Source: JAVBSX01 sp051660685 (GTDB lineage Bacteria > Planctomycetota > Planctomycetia > Pirellulales > Thermoguttaceae). From it: a stretch of DNA of 64,000 bases. Made by a program: the position numbers and the translations under genes. The stretch is from the NCBI GenBank assembly GCA_051660685.1, contig JBOFQB010000068.1, positions 1 to 64,000 on the forward strand. Direction: 5' to 3'. Of the stretch, positions 51,282-60,190 are shown in pieces. Below the pieces are notes generated by a model, which worked only from the letters and a program-made list of their open reading frames with translations, did no database searches and was not told the DNA's origin. Each line of letters starts with the position of its first letter. Within the stretch, counting starts at the first letter, position 1.

Positions 51282-52387
51282 GTGAGATGACGGAAATAAG
51301 GGTTTATGGATTGCCGGAATTGTTGGAACCCGAATCAATTCGGGGCGAAATCGCCGTTGTGATTGACGTTTTGCGTGCAACGACAACGGTGATTACGGCG
51401 ATTGCAGCTGGTCTCGCCCGGGTCATTCCCGTTCTCGAAGTCGAAGAAGCCAAAAAACTCAAAAAACAATTGTTACAAAACCAAAACCTAAAACAATCCG
51501 GTTCTTCTGATTCAGATTGGCCCGACTCAAAGGTGTCTCAAATAGATTCATTCCAATCCGGTTTGTCTCAATCAAATTGCCCGGAATTTGATGATTCAGG
51601 ACTGAATGTGTCCGAATCGGATTTGTTACTTGGAGGTGAACGAGGAGGAAAACGAATTGACGGTTTCGATTTGGGCAATTCACCCCGGGAATACACAAAG
51701 GAGCGCGTTGGAGGAAAAACGTTAATTTTCAGTACGACGAATGGAACCCGGGCAATGTATCGTGCCCGATTTGCCAAACATGTGTATTTAGCATCTTTTC
51801 TCAACGCCCAAACCGTTGTTGACCAACTTCTCACTCATTGTCGTTCACAAGATGATTTGCTCCCTCATTCGCAACCTGATTTCGTTGATGATTCATTCGC
51901 CAATTCGTCAACGAAATTGCCGATCAAGTCGTCGATCAAATGGTCCGTCAATTCGTCAATCCCCTCGCAAAAACGGATTCACATTATTTGTGCGGGGACG
52001 AACGGTTCGTTGACGGAAGAGGACCTGTTACTTGCCGGTTTGCTCGTTGAGCGGTTGCAACGAGAAGGGGGACAAGTTGTGAAGGAGCAAGGACCATCTC
52101 AAGTCGAATCCCAACAAGGATTGCAACGATTCGCAATGAATGTTCAGGCGATTACGGCTCTTGAAATGTGGACCCGATTGTTGGAGACGAGCCGAATTGC
52201 CGGACAAGAGCAACCGAATCCGTCGATTACCTCGAAATCACTTGCCGAAGAACTGCGTCAAAGTGTTGGGGGACGTCCTTTGCGGGCAATTGGTTTGGAC
52301 CCCGATATTGTATTTGCAGCCCAAATGGATTCGATTCCGCGACTCATTCGGTTTGATACAGCAACGGGAATGATTGACCCGGATTAG
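51278..52387 (+). CDS. comB: 2-phosphosulfolactate phosphatase family protein with long insertions
   Basis: 369 residues from a GTG overlapping the upstream stop; an ATG at 51287 (MTEIRVYG) is an alternative. The core matches ComB: VVIDVLRATTTVITAIAAG near residue 27, LIFSTTNGTRAM, VYLASFLNAQTVVDQL, IHIICAGTNGSLTEEDLLLAG. ComB removes phosphate from 2-phosphosulfolactate, but relatives outside methanogens may act on other phosphates. The family is about 240 residues; the extra length comes from two Ser/Asn/Asp/Gln-rich insertions (about 68-115 and 195-230). Both are hydrophilic and probably surface loops. No other sulfolactate gene is seen nearby. Confidence 0.84.
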   Translation: MSEMTEIRVYGLPELLEPESIRGEIAVVIDVLRATTTVITAIAAGLARVIPVLEVEEAKKLKKQLLQNQNLKQSGSSDSDWPDSKVSQIDSFQSGLSQSNCPEFDDSGLNVSESDLLLGGERGGKRIDGFDLGNSPREYTKERVGGKTLIFSTTNGTRAMYRARFAKHVYLASFLNAQTVVDQLLTHCRSQDDLLPHSQPDFVDDSFANSSTKLPIKSSIKWSVNSSIPSQKRIHIICAGTNGSLTEEDLLLAGLLVERLQREGGQVVKEQGPSQVESQQGLQRFAMNVQAITALEMWTRLLETSRIAGQEQPNPSITSKSLAEELRQSVGGRPLRAIGLDPDIVFAAQMDSIPRLIRFDTATGMIDPD

Positions 52388-52448
52388 AAATTTAGAATAT
52401 TGAGTGATGTGGACGATGATTTTGACACTCCTTTTTTATGATAATTTT

Positions 52449-54335
52449 ATGAGACGTTATTCTTTGACCTTGTTGTTTTTATTCGGCTTGTTCTCTTTGA
52501 CTGGATTGGGAACTGGTTTTGCGTTTGATCTGAAATGCAGTGATCCGTCCGATTCGTTAATCATTGTGACTGCTGAAAAGCCGAGTCCGGCTGCACAACT
52601 TTCGGCCCTTGAGTTACAGAACTATCTTGGGAAAATGACCGGAAAGACGATTGCGATTGTTCCTGATTCAGAACAGGTTCGCGGAAAATTTATCAGTGTC
52701 GGGGACACCAAATTGTCAAGAGCAGCCGGATATGACCCGGCCCAACTCAAACGATTTGAATATGTTCTCGATATACGGAACGATCAGATTTACCTGCTTG
52801 GACAGGATGATAGTGAGACGAAAGACGGGACGGAATATGATTACAACAAGGTGAACGGACTTGAGGGGGAGAAAAAAATTGTTTTCCCCGGTTTATATGA
52901 ACGGAAAGAGACGACCCGGGCTGCTTATGATTTGCTGGAACGACTTGGTGTTCGGTTTTATGGTCCGCGATTTGACAATGTTCTTTGGGATGTCAAAGAA
53001 AACCTAACCTTGCCAAATGGTGTTACAAAACGCGAACCGTTTTTGAAGTACACAAACGGTTTTGTCTGGACAACTCCGTTGAACACGTTTCCTTACGGAT
53101 ATAAGAGCGAACATGACGCAACTCAGGATGTCCGTCTTTTCAATTTGCGATTGCGTGCAGGAGGAATTCCTTGGTACATCAATCACACTTATGGACATTT
53201 GAAATACAAGGAACGGTTTCCTCAAAGTGAACCGAAAGAGCGTTCTCCTTTTTTTGAGCGGGTTGCGCCGGAGTTTTATCCCCCAACCGGGTCCAAATCA
53301 CATCAGTTCTGTTACACTTCAGAAGCATTAGCCGATCAAGTTGCGAAAGATGCGGCCGATTTTTTTGACGGAAAACGTTTTCAGGACGAAAAAGTCTGGG
53401 CCTTAATTCCGGGAACCAATTATTTTTCCGTTGTTCCTGAAGATTGCGGCAATTTTTGCACTTGCGAAAAATGTCAGGCCCTTCTCAAAGCAGGTGAAGG
53501 TCAGTTCATTGAGGGAAAATTCAATGACGGTCGGTCCTCCCTTTATGTCTTCAATTTCGCCAATATGGTTGCAAAACGGCTCAAGAAAACACATCCCGAC
53601 AAATATGTTGCGGTTTTGGCCTACGAGAATTATTATTGGATGCCGAAAGACTTTGAATTTGAAAGTAACATCGCGGTTGTTCCCTGTATGCAGGTCTGTT
53701 CCTTTTGGGATCAAAACATCAAGATGGACGACATGAAATGGTATGGTGTTTATGCCCGATTGGTTAAACGGGGAAAATTAGGACCCCTTTATGTCTGGAA
53801 CTATTATCATCATCCTGAAGAAATCGGTCTGGTTTCAGGTTTTAACGTCTTCCCTCAATTCAGTTCTCACATGATTGATACGACGATTAAAAAGTATGCG
53901 TCAGATGGTGTGTTGCAAGGTATTTTTCATTGCGGTTCGACCAGTCAACCTGACATGTACTTGACGTTGAAATTGTACGATGACCCGCAATTGGACATGG
54001 ACCGCGAATTGAACGAGTATTTCACACGTTATTTCGGCAAAGCAGCCGGTCCAATGAGAGAGTTTTATGATTTGATTGAAGATTGGACAACGAATCCTGA
54101 CCAACGTATTAACATTCGTTATGTTGATTATCAACGGACGCTTTATGAGTTTATAGCAACGCCGGATCGTTTATTGCAACTTCAAGACCTGATTTCCAGG
54201 GCCAAGATGTTGGAACCAACCGGGATCATCCGGGACCGGATTGACGCTTGGGATCGGGCGTACATGCAATATATCTGGTTAGGCCGGGCTCAATATCAGA
54301 AAAAACAGGAAGAACGGACCAATATGATGAAGTAG
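52449..54335 (+). CDS. Secreted DUF4838-type protein with a glycoside-hydrolase-like N-terminus
   Basis: 628 residues from the ATG at 52449 (MRRYSLTLLFL), with a signal peptide ending near residue 28. The N-terminal part (SPAAQLSALELQNYLGKMTGKTIAIV) resembles the non-catalytic domain that precedes GH20 and GH67 catalytic domains. The central region (LLERLGVRFYGPRFDNVLW, PEDCGNFCTCEKCQALLKAGEG, LKKTHPDKYVAVLAYENYYWMP) matches DUF4838, a large group in planctomycetes and Bacteroidota linked to polysaccharide breakdown. CxCxxCQ is a recurring DUF4838 feature. A role in carbohydrate degradation outside the cytoplasm is likely, but no catalytic residue is proven. Confidence 0.84.
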   Translation: MRRYSLTLLFLFGLFSLTGLGTGFAFDLKCSDPSDSLIIVTAEKPSPAAQLSALELQNYLGKMTGKTIAIVPDSEQVRGKFISVGDTKLSRAAGYDPAQLKRFEYVLDIRNDQIYLLGQDDSETKDGTEYDYNKVNGLEGEKKIVFPGLYERKETTRAAYDLLERLGVRFYGPRFDNVLWDVKENLTLPNGVTKREPFLKYTNGFVWTTPLNTFPYGYKSEHDATQDVRLFNLRLRAGGIPWYINHTYGHLKYKERFPQSEPKERSPFFERVAPEFYPPTGSKSHQFCYTSEALADQVAKDAADFFDGKRFQDEKVWALIPGTNYFSVVPEDCGNFCTCEKCQALLKAGEGQFIEGKFNDGRSSLYVFNFANMVAKRLKKTHPDKYVAVLAYENYYWMPKDFEFESNIAVVPCMQVCSFWDQNIKMDDMKWYGVYARLVKRGKLGPLYVWNYYHHPEEIGLVSGFNVFPQFSSHMIDTTIKKYASDGVLQGIFHCGSTSQPDMYLTLKLYDDPQLDMDRELNEYFTRYFGKAAGPMREFYDLIEDWTTNPDQRINIRYVDYQRTLYEFIATPDRLLQLQDLISRAKMLEPTGIIRDRIDAWDRAYMQYIWLGRAQYQKKQEERTNMMK

Positions 54336-54480
54336 TACAAAGTTATCTCAACAGCGTTCGTAGGACGAATCTGAAAAAACAGTGTTTTTCGTTTTTTTCA
54401 ACATGGATCAATGAGATAACGATGTACTATTGTATGTGGGAAAAATAAGCGTACAATGACCAAAATAACACCGATTGACT

Positions 54481-55590
54481 ATGCAATCTTACATCCCTGA
54501 TGAACTTCCGGTTGAAACAATAGATTTCAAGCGACTTTTCAAACTCGTCGGTGAAGCAAACGGCGAACTGGCGAGGTTTGACGGTTTGCTGCAAAGCGTC
54601 GTTCAACCAGAATTGATGCTTGCGCCGTTGGTCAACGAAGAAGCCGAACGCTCATCCCGCATAGAAGGAACTCAAGCAACAGTCGAAGACCTGCTCCGTC
54701 ACGATGCTGGTCTTGCGATTCCCAAAGACAAAATCGAAGATGTCCGAGAAATCGCCAATTACCGCTCCGCTCTGAAATTCGCGGCAGAACAAATTCTCAT
54801 TCGACCAATTTCGCTCGGTTTCATTCGAGAAATGCACCAGATTTTGACAAGTGATGTTCGGGGCGGCGATAAAACTCCCGGCGCATTTCGGACCAAGCAG
54901 AATTTCATTGGTCGGCCCGGCGCAACGATTGACAACGCGACTTTTGTTCCCCCCGACCCGATTCGGATTCAAACCGATTTAGAAGCATGGGAACGGTACG
55001 TTTCCGGCGAAGATACCGAGGTTTTGCTCCAATGTGCCGTGATGCACGCCCAATTTGAGCTTTTGCACCCCTTTAATGATGGTAACGGACGGACGGGACG
55101 GCTCCTCATCCCACTTTTTCTTCGCCAAAAGAAAAAATTGTCGCAACCAGCGTTCTATATCAGCGCGTATTTGGAAAGGTATCGTGAGCAGTATTATGAT
55201 TGTTTGCGACGAATTTCACAGGAACATGATTGGAACAGTTGGATTGAATTTTTCCTCAAAGCGGTCTCTACGCAAGCAAAACACAACTGCCGAATCGTTA
55301 AAAAGATTTTGGATTTGTATGGGGAAATGAAAAAAGTTATTAGTGAAACCTTACACACACAATTTGCAATTCCAGTTTTGGACGCTTTGTTTCAATCGCC
55401 AGTATTTTCCAGCATTGAGTTTTATAATAAAACTGGTATTAAGCGTAATACCGCCCGCAGTTTACTAAAGAAAATTCGAGATAATGGATTCCTTGACGAA
55501 ATCTCTATTGGAACAGGTCGAACCCCAAGCAATTTTGTATTCAAACGGCTGCTTAACATCACTGAAGACCGAGAAATTTACCCAGAATGA
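54481..55590 (+). CDS. Fic-family protein with its own inhibitory motif and a winged-helix end
   Basis: 369 residues from the ATG at 54481. The Fic core HPFNDGNGRTGR (residues 196-207) contains the catalytic His and the ATP-contacting residues, so AMP transfer to a hydroxyl of a target protein is expected. The inhibitory helix motif S-x-x-x-E-G is present in the N-terminal part (SSRIEG, residues 58-63), as in class II self-inhibited Fic proteins. The C-terminal 60 residues (SIEFYNKTGIKRNTARSLLKKIRDNGFLDEI) form a winged helix that may bind DNA. Its targets are unknown. No antitoxin gene is adjacent, consistent with self-inhibition. Confidence 0.93.
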   Translation: MQSYIPDELPVETIDFKRLFKLVGEANGELARFDGLLQSVVQPELMLAPLVNEEAERSSRIEGTQATVEDLLRHDAGLAIPKDKIEDVREIANYRSALKFAAEQILIRPISLGFIREMHQILTSDVRGGDKTPGAFRTKQNFIGRPGATIDNATFVPPDPIRIQTDLEAWERYVSGEDTEVLLQCAVMHAQFELLHPFNDGNGRTGRLLIPLFLRQKKKLSQPAFYISAYLERYREQYYDCLRRISQEHDWNSWIEFFLKAVSTQAKHNCRIVKKILDLYGEMKKVISETLHTQFAIPVLDALFQSPVFSSIEFYNKTGIKRNTARSLLKKIRDNGFLDEISIGTGRTPSNFVFKRLLNITEDREIYPE

Positions 55591-55707
55591 CATTTTGTGG
55601 ATGATATTTCTCCATCATCAAATTCATTTGCTGATATTTTCAGTGGTGTAAAATACCCGCAAATTGGTTTGTTGATATTAGAATATCACCAATAATAATA
55701 GTTTTGA

Positions 55708-55830
55708 GTAAGCAAAGCCGTTTGTTTACATTTTTTTGGTAAGCAAACCGGTTAGCTTATTGAAATTTTGGTTTTTTTGATAAGCTATTGTGTTAGCTTA
55801 TGAGTTTTTGATAAGCAAACCCGTTAGTAC
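55708..55830. promoter_or_regulatory. Array of four palindromic operator-like sites before the M48 protease gene
   Basis: Four related sites: GTAAGCAAAGCCGTTTGTTTAC (55708-55729), GTAAGCAAACCGGTTAGCTTAT (55739-55760), ATAAGCTATTGTGTTAGCTTAT (55780-55801) and ATAAGCAAACCCGTTAGTAC (55811-55830). Sites 2 and 3 are good palindromes of the form TAAGC-N10-GCTTA. Start-to-start distances are 31, 41 and 31 bp, close to 3, 4 and 3 turns of B-DNA, so bound proteins would lie on one face. The last site ends six bases before the start codon. Confidence 0.7.
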
Positions 55831-55836
55831 AGTAAT

Positions 55837-57858
55837 ATGGACTTTTTTCAACATCAGGATTTTGCCCGACGACGAACACAATGGTTGGTGTTTCTCTATG
55901 CCCTTGCCTTGTTGCTGCTTATGCTCGCCTTTTACGGCTTAGGGATTTTAATCATCTCTCTTTGCGGGGGAGAGGAATACTTGCAAGACATTTCCTACTT
56001 CGATCCAACCTTGCTCCTTGCCGTAATCGGCGGGGTTCTCCTCCTTGTCGGGGGAGGAAGCCTCTTCAAAATCGTCGAACTCGCAAACGGCGGGGGGGAT
56101 GCTGTTGCCGAACAATTAGGTGGTCGGCTTGTCTCCACAACCACTCAAGACCCGGGCGAACGACGATTATTGAACATTGTTGAAGAAATGGCGATTGCAG
56201 CCGGAATTTCCATTCCCAAAGTCTATCTGCTCGATCACGAGGAACACATTAACGCTTTTGCAGCCGGTTTTACCCCCAATACCGCCGCAATTGGGATTAC
56301 AAGAGGCGCAATTGATTATCTCAATCGGGACGAACTGCAAGGGGTCGTTGCTCATGAGTTCAGTCATATCCTGAATGGTGACATGCGACTGAACATCCGC
56401 ATTATCGGCATTTTGTTCGGACTCAATGTCCTAGTCGTTCTCGGTTACGCCGTTTTGCGAATGTCCCTTTACGCCAATGTTGGACGAAGTAAGAATTCCG
56501 ACTCCAACGTCCCCGTTGTTGCAATCACCATGATAATCGGTCTCGGTTGCGTCATTATCGGCTCAATCGGCATGTTGCTCAGTTCTCTCATTCAAGCCGC
56601 TATTTCACGTCAACGGGAATTCTTGGCAGATGCTTCTGCCGTTCAATTTACAAGAAATCCTGAAGGAATCGCAAATGCCCTGAAAAAAATCGGTGCTCCC
56701 CAAGTTTCCTCAACAATCGAAAACCCTAACGCTTTTGAAGCAAGTCATCTCTTTTTCGCCAACATTTTCGGGAGTGCTTCTTTAGCGAACCTCTTTGCAA
56801 CACATCCCCCGCTTGCTGAACGGATTCGTCGGATTGACCCTCATTTTGACGGAAATTTTGCGACTTCTGTTCCTCGTGTCCGTGTTGCAGATGAAAAACC
56901 ATCTTCCCCTTTACGCGGGTCATCTTACATGAATCGTTCTCCCAGCTCAAACGGTTCGAGAACTTCAACCCCTTCCTCAACCTTGTCCGCTTCGACAATG
57001 TCCGCAACCGGTCATTCAGGGGACATTGCCGTTCATCCTGCCGAAATGCTTCAAAGAATGGGACAACTGAATCAACGTCATCTCGCGGTTGCAGCCGGAT
57101 TGCTTGAATCAATTCCGTTGACGACCTTGCATCTAACGCGGGAATCATTCGGTGCTCGCGCTGTTCTTTACGCGCTCCTGTTGGACAATGATCCGGCAAT
57201 TCAAAAAAAACAGATCGGGATTCTCCAGTCCAAACTTGATACGGCGAATCTGAACCTTGTTTTGCAACAGTATGAACAGTTCAAGGATTTCCCGATTGCA
57301 TCCAAAACGGTCCTCGTTCAAAAAGCCCTTCCCGCCTTACGACAACTTTCGCGCGATCAATACACTGTTTTTCGGCAAATCATTGAACAGCTTGTTTCAG
57401 CCGATCAACGGATTGATCTTTTTGAATACACCTTGCGCGGACTGTTGCTGAATGATCTGGACATTCATTTTGGATTGATTCCCGGACAACAACCCCTTTT
57501 GTATCACAGTACATCAGCGGTTGCCCAATCAACGATTGTTCTTCTCTCGGTTTTGGCGTATTCAGGAAGTGACGATTCGGCAGAAATTCAACGGGCGTTC
57601 GATTTGGGTCTTGCCGATTTCAGAATATCAGGTTCCCTTCTCCCTCAATCCGCCTGTTCCTTTGCCGCTTTTGACTCGGCTTTGAAAACATTCGTCCAAA
57701 GTTCTCCCGCCCTGAAAAAACGACTTCTCAGTGCTGTAATGTCCTGTATTGCAGCAGATGGAGTTATCGTTGTTCGTGAGGGAGAACTGATTCGGGCAAT
57801 CGCCGCAACTCTTGGTTGTCCCCTCCCTCCTTTTTCAGAAACAGTCCTTGTCCGTTAG
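55837..57858 (+). CDS. M48-family (HtpX-like) membrane metalloprotease with a long C-terminal domain
   Basis: 673 residues. Membrane helices at about 17-40 and 48-68, plus two near 190-260, surround the zinc motif VVAHEFSHIL (HEFSH) with the third ligand Glu probably in QREFLADASAVQF. HtpX-type proteases degrade damaged inner-membrane proteins. Residues 1-330 cover the protease; a Ser/Thr-rich linker (about 360-395) leads to a helical domain of about 280 residues that ends in a TerB-like stretch (LLSAVMSCIAADGVIVVREGELIRAIAATLGCPLPP). The start codon has no Shine-Dalgarno; an operator-like site sits in its place. Confidence 0.9.
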   Translation: MDFFQHQDFARRRTQWLVFLYALALLLLMLAFYGLGILIISLCGGEEYLQDISYFDPTLLLAVIGGVLLLVGGGSLFKIVELANGGGDAVAEQLGGRLVSTTTQDPGERRLLNIVEEMAIAAGISIPKVYLLDHEEHINAFAAGFTPNTAAIGITRGAIDYLNRDELQGVVAHEFSHILNGDMRLNIRIIGILFGLNVLVVLGYAVLRMSLYANVGRSKNSDSNVPVVAITMIIGLGCVIIGSIGMLLSSLIQAAISRQREFLADASAVQFTRNPEGIANALKKIGAPQVSSTIENPNAFEASHLFFANIFGSASLANLFATHPPLAERIRRIDPHFDGNFATSVPRVRVADEKPSSPLRGSSYMNRSPSSNGSRTSTPSSTLSASTMSATGHSGDIAVHPAEMLQRMGQLNQRHLAVAAGLLESIPLTTLHLTRESFGARAVLYALLLDNDPAIQKKQIGILQSKLDTANLNLVLQQYEQFKDFPIASKTVLVQKALPALRQLSRDQYTVFRQIIEQLVSADQRIDLFEYTLRGLLLNDLDIHFGLIPGQQPLLYHSTSAVAQSTIVLLSVLAYSGSDDSAEIQRAFDLGLADFRISGSLLPQSACSFAAFDSALKTFVQSSPALKKRLLSAVMSCIAADGVIVVREGELIRAIAATLGCPLPPFSETVLVR

Positions 57859-57910
57859 GTCGAGGTAGGGAATAGGTATTGGGAGATAGGGGACAGGGAT
57901 TAGGGGAATG
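57859..57910 (+). repeat. G-tract array directly after the M48 protease stop
   Basis: GAGGTAGGGAATAGG, GGGAGATAGGGG and TTAGGGG units, starting within a few bases of the stop codon. Confidence 0.75.
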
Positions 57911-57915
57911 AAGAA

Positions 57916-58026
57916 TAGACTTGTTCGAGAACTCAAATTATCTTGCCTATTTTGTCATGTGAATGTATTTTTGGCAGATATAGATAAAAAATTTTGAGTA
58001 TTTGAGTCGGTTGCCGAACAAGTCCA
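57916..58026. mobile_element. MITE of about 110 bp, copy 2
   Basis: TAGACTTGTTCG at the left and CGAACAAGTC at the right end. Over its length it is the reverse complement of 40981-41090 with scattered changes. The left flank is TA; the right flank reads CA. Confidence 0.85.
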
Positions 58027-58127
58027 ATATTGGCGACTCGCAAATTATCTGATCCCTTCTCCTTTTTTGCGACAACCTTTTTTGTTGGGACCCCTTTCAA
58101 TCCGCCCTATTCCTCATTCCCTATTAT

Positions 58128-58262
58128 GCAGACTGCTAACAAGTTTGGTTTGGCGATTTGGACTGAGCCGGGTCGGACGGATTTGTTGACCACGAAAGAC
58201 ACGAAAAAACACGAAAAACTGTATTTTGTCAGGTTTTCGTGAAGATATTCGTGTTTTTCAGG
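58128..58262. repeat. ACCACGAAA-type dispersed element, copy 2
   Basis: CAGACTGCTAACAAGTTTGG, GACTGAGCCGGGTCGGACGG, ACCACGAAAGACACG, then TTTTCGTGAAGATATTCGTG. It lies in the same order as the copy at 26595-26733. Confidence 0.8.
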
Positions 58263-58284
58263 GTGATTCCCAAAAACAATTCCT

Positions 58285-58386
58285 CTATACGGTCGAGAAA
58301 TTTTACCTATTCTTCCAACAATATCTGTAATTGGCAAAATAGATAAATTGTTCAAAATGCGTCAATCAATTGTCGAACAAGTCTAT
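58285..58386. mobile_element. Diverged MITE, copy 3
   Basis: The right end CGAACAAGTC and TA flank are intact (58373-58384). The interior follows copies 1 and 2 loosely (GGCAAAATAGATAAA), and the left end is decayed to GGTCGAGAAATTTT. Confidence 0.6.
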
Positions 58387-58586
58387 TGACTGTTTCTTGG
58401 AAACAGAACGGCATGATCCGGGACAAATGCCAAACGAAAACAGAATTTCTCACAATCTCCCGGGTATTCTTTTGGGCCTGTTTCGAGTACAATCACCTCA
58501 CGGAAAATTTTTTGCTCGACTCATCATCTCAAAGTCGTTCCCCTTTTATCTGTTTTCTTCCGTTATTTATCCCGTATTATACCATT

Positions 58587-59816
58587 ATGAGTCTGTTACT
58601 TCTACGTTGTTTTTTCATTCTCTCGGCAAGTGGAGTCGGGTTTTACCTGATTCAGACCGGGATCGCAGATTTTTGGGGGTTTGTCGGACTCATGTTTCTG
58701 ACGCTCACCATTATTGGAGGGGATTTGCTCTTTCCGAGGAAAAAAGTTGACCTTATCTCCTCCGTCTATTTCGGACTCCTCGTCGGCCTCTTTCTCACCT
58801 ATGTCCTCAGTTTGGCCGTCTTTCCCCTCTTTGAAGGAGGTAATTCCGAACAAGAAGCCAATATTCGTCGCTCAATCATGTTGACCGTCGGACTCCCCGT
58901 CTGTTACCTCTGTATCAGCGTCCTCCTCCAAACCCGAAATGATTTCCGCTTCATCATCCCCTATGTCGAATTCCAGAAAAATCTGCGAGGAAATCGTCCG
59001 CTTATCCTCGATACAAGTGTCGTCATTGACGGTCGGATCGCCGATGTTATGGAAACGATGATTATCGACAGTCGTTTGATTCTCCCCCGATTTGCAATCA
59101 CGGAATTACAACGAATTGCCGACAGTGCTGATCGTGGTCGCCGAACTCGCGGGCGTCGCGGTTTGGACATCCTGAATCGTCTTCAAAAAATGAAAGGGGT
59201 TGACTTGCAAATTGACGATTCCGATTTGCCGGCTTTTAAGGGACAACCGGTTGATTTGAAATTGGTTGCGTTGACGAAGCATCTTGAGGGGCGTTTGGTT
59301 ACAAATGATTACAACCTGAATAAAATTGCCAAATTGCAAGGGGTTGACGTGATTAACCTGAATGATTTGGCGGGCGCGCTGAAACCTATTTTTTCTCCCG
59401 GAGATAAGCTGGATGTCGAAATTGTCAAACCGGGTGAAGAAATCTCTCAGGGAATCGGTTATCTTGACGATGGAACAATGGTCGTTGTCGATAATGGTCG
59501 GGAACATCTCGCTGAAAGAGCGGTTGTGACCGTTACAAGCGTGCTGCAAACAAGTGCCGGGCGAATGATTTTTGGTCGTTATGAATACGCGACCAAATCA
59601 CTCTCCTATTCAACGAACCTGTCCTCTTCCGTCGCGTTTTCCTCCTCGTCCTCTTCTTCGGTCATGTCAACAACTCAGAGCCGGGAGACTGACGATGCAG
59701 AAGAAAGCGGCGAAATGGTCCTTGAACGTTCCTGTTCCTCGGAAATTAACACGTCAAAATACACGAGAACGGGAACCCAGAAATACCAGAAGACCAATTC
59801 AAAGCACAAGAAGTAG
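58587..59816 (+). CDS. Membrane PIN-TRAM protein (YacL type)
   Basis: 409 residues from the ATG at 58587 (MSLLLLR); upstream frame is repeat sequence. Four membrane helices fill residues 1-120. The PIN nuclease domain (about 135-255) has its acidic residues in LILDTSVVIDGR, LQRIAD and VTNDYNLNKIA; the usual set of four acids is present. A TRAM domain (about 275-335: EEISQGIGYLDDGTMVVVDNGREHLAERAVVTVTSVL) could bind RNA. The last 75 residues are Ser/Thr-rich. The protein is probably a membrane-tied RNase or RNA-binding factor; the substrate is unknown. Confidence 0.93.
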   Translation: MSLLLLRCFFILSASGVGFYLIQTGIADFWGFVGLMFLTLTIIGGDLLFPRKKVDLISSVYFGLLVGLFLTYVLSLAVFPLFEGGNSEQEANIRRSIMLTVGLPVCYLCISVLLQTRNDFRFIIPYVEFQKNLRGNRPLILDTSVVIDGRIADVMETMIIDSRLILPRFAITELQRIADSADRGRRTRGRRGLDILNRLQKMKGVDLQIDDSDLPAFKGQPVDLKLVALTKHLEGRLVTNDYNLNKIAKLQGVDVINLNDLAGALKPIFSPGDKLDVEIVKPGEEISQGIGYLDDGTMVVVDNGREHLAERAVVTVTSVLQTSAGRMIFGRYEYATKSLSYSTNLSSSVAFSSSSSSSVMSTTQSRETDDAEESGEMVLERSCSSEINTSKYTRTGTQKYQKTNSKHKK

Positions 59817-59850
59817 CAGGTAGGAAATAAGGACTGGGGAATAGGGATTG
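59817..59850 (+). repeat. G-tract array directly after the PIN-TRAM stop
   Basis: GTAGGAAATAAGG and GGGGAATAGGGATTG units begin at the stop codon (its neighbours are CAGGTAGGAAATAAGG). Confidence 0.65.
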
Positions 59851-59872
59851 TGGAAAACTGAGGAAACTTGTC

Positions 59873-59990
59873 GTTTAACCGCGATACACGAAGAGAAGGT
59901 AGAAGTTAGGAGATAGAATGAAAGAAGAGGGGACAGGAAGATAACTGTGTCGCGCAAGTCAACCGGTCCTTCTCTTTTTTGCATGACCCC
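59873..59990. repeat. Composite REP/purine-rich dispersed element, copy 3
   Basis: A truncated REP stem (GTTTAACCGCGATACACG) then GAAGAGAAGGTAGAAGTTAG, CAGGAAGATAACTGTGTCGC and AACCGGTCCTTC, TTTTTTGC. It parallels 4979-5100 and 40841-40950. Confidence 0.7.
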
Positions 59991-60190
59991 TTTTTTGTTG
60001 GGGTCCATTCTCTCTTCTCCATTCTATCTCCTTATCTTCGACCTTCTCACAAATTTTTGGTTGATCCTTTTTAGACATTTGCCGTTACTCTTTGGGAGAC
60101 CTGTACAAACAGCCAACTTTTGACAGAATAGGGGGAAAAGGAAGGTTGTGAAGGGATTGAAGGTGTTATGCTCGAAAAAAAGAATGGGTT

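Noticed and set aside
55708..55830. CRISPR or attachment-site array
   Set aside because: The sites are imperfect palindromes with short AT-rich gaps of 9 to 19 bp, too short for spacers, and no integrase is near.
57992..58586. Longer N-terminus of the PIN-TRAM protein or a separate gene
   Set aside because: The open frame upstream of 58587 runs into MITE copy 3 and has no family sequence or ribosome site.
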